A stretch of DNA of 22,734 bases from HRBIN12 sp964640965 (GCA_964640965.1 CAZXJB010000030.1:1-22734); one strand, 5' to 3'. Numbered from the stretch's first letter, positions 1-7,965 are shown. The notes: generated by a model from the letters alone, not told the origin. Translations and numbers: made by a program.

Positions 1-1286
1 CCGGCGCGTCGCGCTCGAGGTGATCCGCCGGGTGACCGAGGGCGGCGCGTACTCGAACCTCGCGCTGCGGGCCGCCCTCGGCCGCGCGCGGCTCTCGGCG
101 CGGGACGCGGCCCTCGCCACCGAGCTCGCCTACGGGACGCTGCGGCACCTGCCCGCGCTGGACCGGGCGCTCGCCGGGCTCCTCGACCGGCCCATCGCCG
201 AGACCCCGCCGCCCGCGCTCGCGGCGCTCCGGCTCGGCGCGTACCAGCTGNNNNNNNNNNNNCACCCGGATCCCGCCCCACGCCGCGGTCGCCGAGACCG
301 TCGGGCTCGTGCGCCAGCGCGGGCTGGTGAACGCCGTGCTGCGGCGCCTGGCCGCCGAGCCGCCCCCGCCGCCCACCGGGGAGGACGACGAGACCGTCGC
401 GCTCCGCTCGGGGCTCGCGCCCTGGGCGGTGGCCGAGCTCCGAGCGCTCCTGCCCGCGACCGAGGTCGAGGACGCCGCCCGGGCCCTCGGGGAGCCCGCC
501 CAGGTCTCGATCCGCGTGAACACCTGCCGCGCGGCCCTCGCGCGGGTGCGGGCGCGCCTGGCCGAGGCCAGCGTCCGCAGCGAGCCGAGTCCCCTGCACC
601 CGGACTGCCTCCTCCTCGAGCGCGGCGCACCGGCCGAGCTCCCCGGCTTCGCCGAGGGCTGGTTCACCGTCCAGGACGCGGCCTCGGCGCTCGTGGTCTC
701 GGCCCTGGACCCGCGGCCGGGGGAGCGGGTGCTCGACGCGTGCGCCGGCCCCGGCGGCAAGGCCGCGCACATCGCGTGCCTCCTCGGCCCGGGCGGCCTG
801 CTCGTCGCCGCCGACGTGAGCGACCGCCGCGCGCACCTCGTCCGGCGGACGGCCGAGCGACTCGGCGTCACCGCGCGGGTGCTCGTGCAGGACGCGCGGC
901 GTCCGGCCCTGCGCGGCGGGTTCGACGGGGCGCTCGTCGACGCGCCGTGCTCGGGGATCGGCTCGGCCCGGCGCCGCCCGGAGCTCCTCTGGCGCGTGGA
1001 CCCCGCGCGGCTGCCGGGGCTCGCGGAGCTGCAACGCGGGATCCTCCTCGCCACCGCCGAGCTCCTCGCGCCCGGTGGTCGGCTCGTCTACTCGGTCTGC
1101 ACGTTCCCGCGGGCGGAGACCGACGAGGTCTGCGACGCGCTCCTCGCGGGCCGGCCGGACCTGGAGCCCGAACCGGTGCCCGGCCCGGACGGGCCCGCCG
1201 AGCGGGTGCGCCTGTGGCCGCACCGGCACGGATGCGACGCGATGTTCATCGCGGCGTTCCGCAGGCGGGAGCCCTCGGGCCGGTAG
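1..1286 (+). CDS. rsmB: 16S rRNA (cytosine(967)-C(5))-methyltransferase RsmB, 5'-partial, interrupted by an assembly gap
   Basis: RsmB (Sun/Fmu) uses S-adenosylmethionine to methylate C967 of 16S rRNA. The window opens inside the N-terminal NusB-like RNA-binding domain (reading frame 2, EGGAYSNLAL at about 47-76), so the start codon lies upstream; the GTG at 20 is internal. A run of 12 N (251-262) interrupts the gene. After it the protein continues in frame 3 with RIPPHAAVAETV and GLVNAVLRRL, so the N-run has the wrong length to keep frame. The catalytic domain is complete: SAM motif I DACAGPGGK (729-761), the motif IV PCSG cysteine (codon 948-950) and the motif VI cysteine in YSVCTF (codon 1098-1100), the nucleophile in this family. 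The frame change is most simply an artefact of the gap. rpe follows 12 nt downstream, as is common in actinobacteria. Confidence 0.93.
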
Positions 1287-1298
1287 GATGACGCCGCG

Positions 1299-1958
1299 AT
1301 GGGCAAGCTCTCGGTCTCGATCCTGTCGGCGGATCTCGCGCACCTGGCCGACCAGGTCAAGCTGGTCGAGCCCTATGCCGACGCCATCCACATCGACGTC
1401 ATGGACGGACACTTCGCCCCGCCGATCACGTTCGGGCCGGTGCTCGTGGCCTCGCTGCGGCCGTGCACCCCGCTCGTCCTGCACGGCCACCTCATGATCG
1501 AGATGCCCGAGTCGCAGTTCGAGGAGCTGGCGCAGGCCGGGATGGACATCGTGTCGTTCCACATCGAGGCCGTCGAGGACCCCGCGCCGGCGATCCGCAA
1601 GGCGCGTGGGGCCGGGATGCGCGTCGGCATGACCGTCAGCCCCCCGACCCCGGTCGAGTCCCTGTTCCCCTACCTCGAGGAGCTCGACGACGTCATGGTG
1701 ATGAGCGTGTACCCGGGCTGGGCCGGCCAGCGGTTCATGCCCGAGGCGCTCGGCAAGCTCGAGGCGGTCCGCGCGGAGCTCGACCGCCGGGGCCTCGCGC
1801 CCGACGTCCAGATCGACGGCGGCGTGAAGCTCGACAACGCCAGGCGGTGCATCGAGGCCGGCGCCACCGTGCTCATCGCCGCCTCCGCGATCTACCAGGC
1901 GCCGGATCCGGCGGCCGTGGCGCGCGAGCTGAAGGCGATCGCCGAGGGGACAGCCTGA
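1299..1958 (+). CDS. rpe: ribulose-phosphate 3-epimerase
   Basis: Interconverts D-ribulose 5-phosphate and D-xylulose 5-phosphate in the pentose phosphate pathway, in the cytoplasm. The 219-residue length is typical. The TIM-barrel signatures are present: SILSADLAHL near the N-terminus, IHIDVMDGHF with metal ligands H31 and D33, HGHLMI with H64, and QIDGGV with D173, one of the two catalytic aspartates. The phosphate loop region reads SVYPGWAGQRF where most family members have NPGFGGQ, a modest variation. The ATG has only a weak AGGA upstream; a TAGGAT box overlaps the rsmB stop nine bases before the ATG, so a near-leaderless start is possible. Its product substrate, ribulose 5-phosphate, is also used by RibBA downstream. 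The stop overlaps the next start as TGATG. Confidence 0.95.
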   Translation: MGKLSVSILSADLAHLADQVKLVEPYADAIHIDVMDGHFAPPITFGPVLVASLRPCTPLVLHGHLMIEMPESQFEELAQAGMDIVSFHIEAVEDPAPAIRKARGAGMRVGMTVSPPTPVESLFPYLEELDDVMVMSVYPGWAGQRFMPEALGKLEAVRAELDRRGLAPDVQIDGGVKLDNARRCIEAGATVLIAASAIYQAPDPAAVARELKAIAEGTA

Positions 1959-2890
1959 TGCCCGAGACCATCCTCGTCGTCGACGACGACCCGGACATCG
2001 CGCGGTTCGTCGAGGTCAACCTCCGCAGCGCCGGCTACGACGTGGCCGTGGCCTCCGACGGGGAGCAGGCGCTCGAGAAGGCCGCGGAGCTCCGGCCCGA
2101 CCTCATCCTCCTCGACGTGATGATGCCGCGGATCGATGGGTTCGAGGTCGCGCAGCGCCTGCGCCGCAACCCCCAGACGGCGAACACCTCGATCATCATG
2201 CTCACGGCGAAGGCCCTGTCCACCGACAAGGTGCTCGGCCTGACCGCGGGGGCGGACGACTACATCATCAAGCCCTTCGACCCGATCGAGCTCCTCGCCC
2301 GCGTGAAGGGGACGCTGCGCCGGGCGAAGGAGATGCGGAACCTCTCGCCGCTCACGGGCCTGCCGGGCAACATCCGCATCCAGGAGGAGATCGAGCGGAT
2401 GGTCCGCGAGGCCCGCCCGTTCGCCGTCCTGTACTGCGACCTCGACAACTTCAAGGCCTACAACGACCAGAAGGGGTTCGTCCGGGGCGACCGGCTCATC
2501 CAGGCGACCGCCCGCATCATCCAGGACGCCGTCGTGGAGTTCGCCGGGTCCGAGGGCTTCGTCGGTCACATCGGCGGGGACGACTTCGCCGCCGTCGTGC
2601 CCCCCGAGCACGCGGAGCCGATCGCCAAGCGCATCGTCGAGCGGTTCGACGCCCAGGTCCATCAGTTCTACGACCCCGAGGACATCGAGCGCGGCTACGT
2701 CGAGGTCGAGGACCGCAAGGGGGTCCTGCAGCGCCTGCCCCTCGCCTCGATCTCGGTGGGCATCGCCACGACCAACGTCCGGACCTTCGCCCACTACGGC
2801 GAGGCCGTGGCCGTCGCGACCGAGATGAAGCAGTTCGCCAAGCGTCAGACCGGCTCGAGCTACGCGATCGACCGCCGCACCACGGGGTGA
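1958..2890 (+). CDS. response regulator with C-terminal GGDEF-like (GGDDF) domain
   Basis: A 310-residue two-component response regulator. Residues 1-120 form a receiver domain with the acidic pocket D9/D10/D11, phospho-acceptor D53 (LLDVMMPRIDG), T83 and K105 (KPF). Residues 125-310 form a diguanylate-cyclase-like domain: LTGLPGN at 132-138, D161/D163 and FKAYND in the metal/substrate region, then GGDDF at 206-210 where active cyclases usually have GG(D/E)EF, and SISVGIATT near the end. About 35 residues lie between the GGDDF region and the SVGI strand, with DPEDIERGY in the middle. Whether it makes cyclic di-GMP, binds a nucleotide or is inactive cannot be told here. The start overlaps the rpe stop (TGATG), with a GAGGGGA ribosome site, so it is probably translationally coupled to rpe. 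No cognate kinase gene is adjacent. Confidence 0.88.
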   Translation: MPETILVVDDDPDIARFVEVNLRSAGYDVAVASDGEQALEKAAELRPDLILLDVMMPRIDGFEVAQRLRRNPQTANTSIIMLTAKALSTDKVLGLTAGADDYIIKPFDPIELLARVKGTLRRAKEMRNLSPLTGLPGNIRIQEEIERMVREARPFAVLYCDLDNFKAYNDQKGFVRGDRLIQATARIIQDAVVEFAGSEGFVGHIGGDDFAAVVPPEHAEPIAKRIVERFDAQVHQFYDPEDIERGYVEVEDRKGVLQRLPLASISVGIATTNVRTFAHYGEAVAVATEMKQFAKRQTGSSYAIDRRTTG

Positions 2891-2891
2891 G

Positions 2892-2911
2892 GCGGGGCTC
2901 CTCGGCCCCGC
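2892..2911 (+). terminator. GC hairpin after the response-regulator gene, possible terminator
   Basis: A perfect 7-bp inverted repeat (GCGGGGC, 6-nt loop, GCCCCGC) begins one base after the stop codon. It lacks a downstream T-tract, so it is at best a U-less terminator of the kind proposed for high-GC actinobacteria, or a 3'-end stabilising stem. Confidence 0.4.
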
Positions 2912-3016
2912 GATGAAGCGATCCCGCTCGCCACCCCCCTTCTCCGCGTCGCGCCCCCCGTCCGGGTTGTCGTCCCGGCGGTACGGGCCGGGCGCAACGA
3001 GGGCGAAGGAGGGGGT

Positions 3017-3935
3017 ATGAAGGCGGGCACCACGTACAGGTCCTACGCGGCGGCCGCGGTGGTCGGTCTCCTGTTGCTCGTGCTGGTCGTGTCCCTGCGG
3101 TCGATGTGGCCGTTCGCGAAGGTGCCGCGCGACAAGATCGGCCTGTCGTACGGGGGAGGGTTGTTCGAGGGCGCCCACTTCCAAGGGATCAAGCAGCCGG
3201 GCTCATCGCTCTTCTTCAACGGGTGGGGCGACAGCCTGTACCTGTACCCCGTGACGCAGCGCTCCTACATCATCAGTCGGACCCAAGGGGAGGGCGACGT
3301 GCAGGGCTTCGTCCCCGCGCCGTCCTCGGACCGGATCCAGGTCGAGTTCGAGGTCGCCACGTACTTCAAGCTCAACCTGTCGCTCATCCGGCGGTTCCAC
3401 GAGACGATCGGCCTGAAGTACCAGGCCTGGACGGACTACGGGTGGGAGCGCATGCTGTCCGAGTCCTTCCGGTAGCAGATCGAGTTCGCCCTCCAGCGGG
3501 AGGCCCGGAAGTACGAGGTCGCGCAGATCGACGCGGACAGCCGGACGCTGTCGGAGATCCAGCACAACGTCGGCATCTCGCTGAAGGAGAACATCACGAC
3601 GTCTTGGGCGACGACTACTTCTGCGGCGTCGGGTACACGATCGCCCGACCGGACGAGTGCCCGGAGTTCACGTTCGTCATCAAGCGCGTCTCGATCCCCG
3701 AGTCCGTCCGGAAGGCGTTCGAGGACAACCGGACCTCCCAGATCGCCGTGCAGACGAAGCTGAACGAGGTGGAGCAGGCCAAGCTCGAGGCCCAGGCGAT
3801 CCGTGAGCGCCAGGAGGCGCTCCGGAGTGCGGCCAGGTCTGCGTCCTGCACGAGACCATCAGGTCGGGCGACATCACGTTCTGGGTCATCCCGAGCGGGA
3901 AGGATCTGAGCTTGACCCTGCCGGCCGGCGGCTGA
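3017..3935 (+). pseudogene. SPFH/band-7 (prohibitin-like) membrane protein, broken by one stop and two frameshifts
   Basis: A strong ribosome site (GGAGGGGG) precedes an ATG. Residues 9-31 form one N-terminal membrane segment, followed by a band-7-type domain (VPRDKIGLSYGGG; RIQVEFEVATYFKLN; YGWERMLSESFR). The frame stops at TAG (3473-3475). Immediately after, the same frame resumes with family-like QIEFALQREARKYEV, so the TAG replaces a likely CAG. Near 3598 the frame moves by one base (KENIT to VLGDDYFCGVGYTI), explained by loss of one G in ACGGAC. Near 3827 it moves again (QEALRS to CGQVCVLHETIRSGD), explained by one lost base. The C-terminal part holds the charged coiled-coil region typical of SPFH proteins (FEDNRTSQIAVQTKL, EQAKLEAQAIRERQ) and ends at TGA 3935. 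Restored, the protein would have about 306 residues. It is either a decaying gene or poor consensus sequence. SPFH proteins scaffold membrane microdomains; the specific role is unknown. Confidence 0.8.
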
Positions 3936-3945
3936 CGGCGCCCCG

Positions 3946-3974
3946 CCGACGGAAGCGGCGCGGCCGCCTATACT
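3946..3974 (+). promoter_or_regulatory. Promoter of the riboflavin operon
   Basis: The -10 box TATACT (3969-3974) lies 17 bases after CCGACG (3946-3951), which keeps the central GAC of the -35 consensus. Predicted transcription starts near 3981, a few bases before the P1 stem of the FMN riboswitch, which is where a riboswitch promoter is expected. Confidence 0.6.
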
Positions 3975-3986
3975 TGGCGCTCGGAA

Positions 3987-4115
3987 GCCTGTCTTCGGGG
4001 CGGGGTGCAAGTCCCCACCGGCGGTGACAGTCCGCGACCCCTCGCGAGCCACGCGAGGGTGGACCCGGTGGAACTCCGGGACCGACCGTGAGAGTCGGGA
4101 TGGGAGAGGACGGGC
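3987..4115 (+). ncRNA. FMN riboswitch (RFN element)
   Basis: The conserved RFN blocks appear in order: TCTTCGGGGCGGGGTG (3992-4006), CCACCGGCGGTGACAG (4015-4030), TCCGCGA, the variable arm with CTCGCG/CGCGAG, then CCGGTGGAACTCC, GACCGACCGTGAGAGTC and GGATGGGAGAGGA. A 9-bp P1 stem closes it: GCCTGTCTT (3987-3995) pairs with AGGACGGGC (4107-4115), including two G-U pairs. The aptamer lies between the promoter and ribD, so FMN binding should repress ribDE-ribBA-ribH. About 70 GC-rich bases (4116-4187) separate the aptamer from the ribD start. They contain CCTCC runs that could mask the ribosome site and no hairpin plus T-tract, which favours translational control; that mechanism is inferred. Confidence 0.96.
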
Positions 4116-4187
4116 GGTGCCGGCGGCGCCGTGCGCCGTCGCCTCCTGCCGCCTCCCCGCACGACCGCCTCGGGAACTGGAGCGGTG

Positions 4188-5285
4188 GTGTCGGACGAGG
4201 CGTACATCGAGCGGGCCCTCGCGCTCGCCGGGCTCGGACGGGGCCTCGTGTCCCCGAACCCCATGGTGGGCGCCGTCCTCGTGCGCGAGGGTCGGATCGT
4301 CGGCGAGGGGCACCACGAGGGGCCGGGGCTCCCACACGCCGAGATCCTCGCGCTGCGCGAGGCCGGACCCGAGGCCCGCGGCGCCACCCTCTACGTCAAC
4401 CTCGAACCCTGCGATCACCAGGGCCGGACCGGCCCCTGCACCGAGGCGATCATCGAGGCGGGCGTGGCCCGCGTCGTCGCCGCGATGCGCGACCCCAACC
4501 CGATCGTGGACGGGCGCGGGTTCGCGCGCCTGCGCGCTGCGGGCATCGAGGTCCGCGAGGGCGTGTTGCGAGAGGAGGCCGAGCGTCTGAACGAGGCCTT
4601 CGCCAAGCACGTGCGCACCGGTCTGCCGTTCGTCACCTGGAAGATGGCCGCGAGCCTGGACGGGAAGGTGGCCTCGCGCGATGGGACCTCGCGCTGGATC
4701 ACGGGCGCCGAGGCGCGGGCGGACGTCCACCGCCTGCGTGCCGCCTCCGACGCGATCGTGGTGGGGGCGGGGACCGCGCTCGCCGACGACCCGAGCCTCA
4801 CGGTGCGGATGCCCGGCTACCGCGGGGCCCCGCCGCTGCGCGTCCTCGTCGACGCCCGCGGCCGGGTCTCCGCTCGGGGGGACCTGTTCTCCGACGAGGC
4901 GCCGACGCTCGTCGCGACGACCGCGCTCGCGCCGGAGGAGCGGCGGGGGGAGTGGGCCGCCGCCGGCGCCGAGGTCCTCGTCTACGAGGCCGAGGCCGAG
5001 CGCGTCCCCCTGGCGCGGCTCATGCGAGACCTCGGCAAGCGGGACGTCCAGGCCGTCCTGCTCGAGGGCGGACCCACGCTCGCGTGGTCGGCCGTCGAGG
5101 AGGGCGTCGTGGACCGGGTGATCGTCTACCTCGCGCCGAAGCTGATCGGCGGGACCGAGGCGCCGACGGTGCTCGGGGGCCGAGGGTTCGCGCCGATCGG
5201 GAGCGCGCTCCGACTGCGCATCCGTGCCTTCGACCCCGTGGGGGAGGATCTGAAGGTCGAGGCCGTCGTGGTGCGGGAGGGCTGA
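4188..5285 (+). CDS. ribD: bifunctional diaminohydroxyphosphoribosylaminopyrimidine deaminase / 5-amino-6-(5-phosphoribosylamino)uracil reductase
   Basis: RibD carries out the second and third steps of riboflavin synthesis: deamination of the pyrimidine made from GTP, then NADPH-dependent reduction of the ribose. Starting at GTG 4188 (preceded by CTGGAG, 5-nt spacing) the protein has 365 residues and begins SDEAYIERAL, as family members do; the in-frame GTG at 4131 would add 19 unusual residues. The zinc deaminase domain (1-145) has HAE (H50, E52) and the Cys pair C75/C84 in EPCDHQGRTGPC. The reductase domain (from about 148) shows AASLDGKVA, SRWITG, DAIVVGAGTALADDP and LLEGGPTLA. It is the first gene after the FMN riboswitch. 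ribE starts 3 nt after its stop. Confidence 0.95.
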   Translation: MSDEAYIERALALAGLGRGLVSPNPMVGAVLVREGRIVGEGHHEGPGLPHAEILALREAGPEARGATLYVNLEPCDHQGRTGPCTEAIIEAGVARVVAAMRDPNPIVDGRGFARLRAAGIEVREGVLREEAERLNEAFAKHVRTGLPFVTWKMAASLDGKVASRDGTSRWITGAEARADVHRLRAASDAIVVGAGTALADDPSLTVRMPGYRGAPPLRVLVDARGRVSARGDLFSDEAPTLVATTALAPEERRGEWAAAGAEVLVYEAEAERVPLARLMRDLGKRDVQAVLLEGGPTLAWSAVEEGVVDRVIVYLAPKLIGGTEAPTVLGGRGFAPIGSALRLRIRAFDPVGEDLKVEAVVVREG

Positions 5286-5287
5286 GC

Positions 5288-5875
5288 GTGTTCACCGGCA
5301 TCATCGAGGAGCTGGGCGCCGTCCGCGAGGTCGGGCCGCACCGCCTCGTCGTCGGCTGCGACACGGTGAGCGCCGACGCCGAGATCGGCTCCTCGATCGC
5401 GGTGAACGGGTGCTGCCTCACCGTCGTCGAGCGTGGGGACGCCCGCCTCGCCTTCGACCTGTCGGAGGAGACGCTCCGACGCACCGGGCTCGGGCGACTG
5501 GCGCCGGGGGACCCGGTGAACCTCGAGCGCCCGCTCACGCTCATGAGCCGGCTCGGAGGACACCTCGTGCAGGGGCACGTCGACGGCGTGGGGACCATCG
5601 CGGCCCTGGAGCGCGACGACGCGGGCGGCGCGTGGATGCGGATCGAGGCGCCCGCCGGGATCCGTCGCTTCCTCGCGGAGAAGGGCTCGATCGCCGTCGA
5701 CGGGGTGAGCCTCACGGTCGCGGCGCTCGACGAGGGCGGCTTCTCGGTGGCGCTCATCCCGCACACGCTGGCCGCGACCACCCTCGGCGCCGCGGGCGTC
5801 GGGGACCCGGTGAACCTGGAGGTGGACGTGATCGCCAAGTACGTGGAGGCCCTGATGGATGGGAGACGAGCATGA
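5288..5875 (+). CDS. ribE: riboflavin synthase, alpha subunit
   Basis: Catalyses dismutation of two 6,7-dimethyl-8-ribityllumazine molecules to riboflavin and a pyrimidine that is recycled to RibH. The 195-residue protein begins MFTGIIEELG, the classic N-terminus, and consists of two lumazine-binding beta-barrel repeats: the first contains NGCCLTVV, the second starts at GGHLVQGHVDG and contains VDGVSLTVA. The GTG start follows GGGAGGG with 6-nt spacing, 3 nt after the ribD stop. Its stop overlaps the ribBA start (ATGA). Some nomenclatures call this gene ribC or ribB. Confidence 0.96.
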   Translation: MFTGIIEELGAVREVGPHRLVVGCDTVSADAEIGSSIAVNGCCLTVVERGDARLAFDLSEETLRRTGLGRLAPGDPVNLERPLTLMSRLGGHLVQGHVDGVGTIAALERDDAGGAWMRIEAPAGIRRFLAEKGSIAVDGVSLTVAALDEGGFSVALIPHTLAATTLGAAGVGDPVNLEVDVIAKYVEALMDGRRA

Positions 5876-7131
5876 GCGGCACCAGGGAGGATCTCGACCG
5901 GTCGGTCTTCGCCACGATCGAGGAGGCCCTCGAGGAGATCCGCGCGGGACGGATCGTCATCGTCGTCGACGACGCGGATCGGGAGAACGAAGGCGATTTC
6001 ATCATCGCCGCGGAGAAGGTGACCCCCGAGGCGATCAACTTCATGGTCACCCACGGCCGGGGCATCGTGTGCATGCCGGTCACCGCCCAGCGCCTGGACG
6101 AGCTCGGCATCCCGCTCATGGTGAGCCGCAACAACGAGAGCCATGGGACGGCCTTCGCCGTCTCGATCGACGTGAAGGGGCGGACGACGACCGGCACGAG
6201 CGCGTTCGACCGCGCGGCGACGGCGCGGGCGATCACCGACCCCACCCTCACGCACGAGGACATCCGCATGCCGGGCCACGTCTTCCCCCTCATGGCGCAG
6301 GAGGGCGGGGTGCTGCGCCGCGCCGGCCACACCGAGGCCGCGGTGGACCTCGCGCGCCTCGCCGGGCTGTACCCGGCAGGGGTGCTCTGCGAGGTCCTGA
6401 AGGAGGACGGGTCCATGGCGCGCCTGCCCGACCTCATGGAGGTCGCCAGGCGCCACGGCCTGAAGATCATCTCCATCGCCGACCTCATCGAGTACCGCCG
6501 CCGTCGCGAGCGGCTGATCCGGCGGGTGGCCGAGGCGCGGATCCCGACCCGCCACGGTGCGTTCCGGGCCACCGCGTACGAGAGCACCATCGACGGGCTC
6601 ACCCACGTCGCGCTCGTCGCGGGGGAGATCGGCGACGGCGAGCACGTGCTGGTCCGGGTCCACTCCGAGTGCCTGACCGGGGACGTGTTCGGCTCGCTCC
6701 GCTGCGACTGCGGGATGCAGCTCGACGCCGCCCTCGAGGCCGTCGCGGCCGAGGGCCGCGGCGTCGTCCTGTACATGCGGGGGCACGAGGGTCGGGCGAT
6801 CGGCCTCACGCACAAGCTCCGCGCCTACGAGCTCCAGGAGCAGGGGCTCGACACCGTGGAGGCCAACGAGGAGCTCGGCTTCCCGCCGGACCCGCGCGAG
6901 TACGGGATCGGCGCGCAGATCCTCGTGGACCTCGGGGTGCGCTCGATGCGCCTGCTCACGAACAACCCGGCCAAGCGCGCTGGGCTCGAGGGCTACGGCC
7001 TGTCGATCGTCGAGCGCGTGCCGCTCGAGATCCGGCCGAACCCGGAGAACATCGACTACCTGCGGACGAAGCGGGAGAAGCTCGGGCATCTGCTCTCGCT
7101 CGGCACGCCCGCCGCGGCGGAGGGTCCGTGA
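5872..7131 (+). CDS. ribBA: bifunctional 3,4-dihydroxy-2-butanone-4-phosphate synthase / GTP cyclohydrolase II
   Basis: Supplies both precursors of riboflavin: the RibB half turns ribulose 5-phosphate into the four-carbon unit, and the RibA half opens GTP. The protein has 419 residues. The N-terminal domain (1-205) carries the acidic loop DDADRENEGD (33-42), VTHGRGIVCMP, MPGHVFPL and AGHTEAAVDL. The C-terminal domain has the zinc site C267, C278 and C280 (C-x10-C-x-C) in SECLTGDVFGSLRCDCG, and RGHEGRAIGL for GTP hydrolysis. Both halves therefore look active. It overlaps ribE by 4 nt (ATGA) and ribH by 4 nt (GTGA), which suggests translational coupling along the operon. Confidence 0.96.
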   Translation: MSGTREDLDRSVFATIEEALEEIRAGRIVIVVDDADRENEGDFIIAAEKVTPEAINFMVTHGRGIVCMPVTAQRLDELGIPLMVSRNNESHGTAFAVSIDVKGRTTTGTSAFDRAATARAITDPTLTHEDIRMPGHVFPLMAQEGGVLRRAGHTEAAVDLARLAGLYPAGVLCEVLKEDGSMARLPDLMEVARRHGLKIISIADLIEYRRRRERLIRRVAEARIPTRHGAFRATAYESTIDGLTHVALVAGEIGDGEHVLVRVHSECLTGDVFGSLRCDCGMQLDAALEAVAAEGRGVVLYMRGHEGRAIGLTHKLRAYELQEQGLDTVEANEELGFPPDPREYGIGAQILVDLGVRSMRLLTNNPAKRAGLEGYGLSIVERVPLEIRPNPENIDYLRTKREKLGHLLSLGTPAAAEGP

Positions 7132-7598
7132 CCGAGCTCCGAGGCGCCGAGGAGGCGGGCGGGCGCCGGTTCGCCGTGGTCGCGAGCCGGTTCAACGAGG
7201 TCGTCGTGCGCCGGCTCGTCGAGGGCGCGCTCGAGGCCTTCCGCGACCGCGGCGCCGCCGAGGACGACGTGGACCTCGCGTGGGTCCCGGGGTCCTTCGA
7301 GCTGCCGCTCGTCGCGCGCCGCCTCGCGGCGAGCGGTCGGTACGCGGCGGTCGTCTGCCTGGGCGCGGTGATCCGCGGCGAGACCCCGCACTTCGATCAC
7401 GTCGCCCAGCAGGCCGCGAACGGGATCCGGCGGGCGGCCGAGGACACCGGCGTGCCGGTCATCTTCGGCGTGCTCACCACCGACACGTTCGAGCAGGCGA
7501 CCGACCGGGCGGGCGGCCGGCACGGCAACAAGGGCTGGGACGCGGCGATGGCGGCCATGGAGATGGCCTCGCTCCTCGAGCGACTGCCGGGAGGATGA
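7128..7598 (+). CDS. ribH: 6,7-dimethyl-8-ribityllumazine synthase
   Basis: Condenses the RibB product with 5-amino-6-ribitylamino-uracil to give lumazine, the substrate of RibE; family members assemble into pentamers or 60-subunit capsids. The 156-residue length is normal. Signatures: SRFNE near residue 20 (aromatic ring binding), VPGSFELPL, and CLGAVIRGETPHFDHVA with catalytic H88, then GVLTTDTFEQA and GNKGWDAA near the C-terminus (phosphate and subunit contacts). The GTG start overlaps the ribBA stop. With this gene the operon holds the whole pathway except the dephosphorylation step, which is usually done by unlinked HAD phosphatases. Confidence 0.96.
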   Translation: MTELRGAEEAGGRRFAVVASRFNEVVVRRLVEGALEAFRDRGAAEDDVDLAWVPGSFELPLVARRLAASGRYAAVVCLGAVIRGETPHFDHVAQQAANGIRRAAEDTGVPVIFGVLTTDTFEQATDRAGGRHGNKGWDAAMAAMEMASLLERLPGG

Positions 7599-7602
7599 GT
7601 CG

Positions 7603-7953
7603 ATGATCATCGACAAGCCGTGGGGCAAGGTCGTGACCTACGCGCTGAACCAGCCGGCCTCGGTCCGGGTGATCACGGTCGAGCCGGGGCAGGAGACGAG
7701 CGTGCACTTCCACCGCCTCCGCGACGAGATGTGGGTGGTGCTCGACCCCGGCCTCACGATCATGATCGGGAACCGCGTCGTCGAGGCTCAACCCGGGGAC
7801 GAGTTCCAGGTGGCCGCGGAGACGGCGCACCGGATCGCGAACCGCGGCGACCGACGCGGACGCGTGCTCGAGATCGCCTACGGCTACACGACCGAGGACG
7901 ACACCCAGCGCCTCGAGGACGACTACGGCAGGCCGCTCGACCCAGACTGGTGA
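7603..7953 (+). CDS. small cupin, similar to the C-terminal domain of type II mannose-6-phosphate isomerase
   Basis: A 116-residue single-domain cupin. It resembles the isomerase module of ManC/AlgA-type enzymes: KPWGKV at 5-10, VEPGQETSVHFHRLRDEMWVVL with metal ligands H35, H37 and E42, the second cupin motif PGDEF...AAETAHRIAN with H76, and a tail with EDDTQRLEDDYGRP, which is characteristic of that module. It therefore probably binds a metal ion and could isomerise a sugar phosphate, but the nucleotidyltransferase domain is absent and the substrate is unknown. It starts 4 nt after ribH, behind GGGAGG, and is probably co-transcribed with the FMN-controlled operon. A promoter for the next gene lies just after its stop. 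Confidence 0.85.
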   Translation: MIIDKPWGKVVTYALNQPASVRVITVEPGQETSVHFHRLRDEMWVVLDPGLTIMIGNRVVEAQPGDEFQVAAETAHRIANRGDRRGRVLEIAYGYTTEDDTQRLEDDYGRPLDPDW

Positions 7954-7965
7954 GGCCTCGCGCCG

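Noticed and set aside
2967..2987. Promoter TTGTCG / TACGGG before the SPFH gene
   Set aside because: The spacer is only 9 bases, far from the 16-19 needed, and the -10 box is poor.
3473..3475. TAG as a recoded or read-through codon in the SPFH gene
   Set aside because: Two frameshifts follow in the same gene, other genes in the window (rsmB, rpmI, tyrS) end in TAG as a normal stop, and no stem-loop or recoding context is visible. A C-to-T change in CAG is simpler.
4131..4187. Upstream GTG start for ribD at 4131
   Set aside because: It has no ribosome site and would add 19 residues (Arg/Pro-rich) not found at the start of RibD proteins; GTG 4188 has a good ribosome site and a canonical N-terminus.
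5020..7089. Very long open frames on the strand opposite real genes (for example 1892-3184, 5020-7089, 12033-14417 and 17420-21256 on the minus strand)
   Set aside because: They run antisense to well-recognised genes, are made of low-complexity Arg/Pro/Ala/Gly or Asp/Leu/Val-rich sequence, and arise because GC-rich codons rarely give stops on the other strand. The only real minus-strand gene is the penicillin-binding protein.
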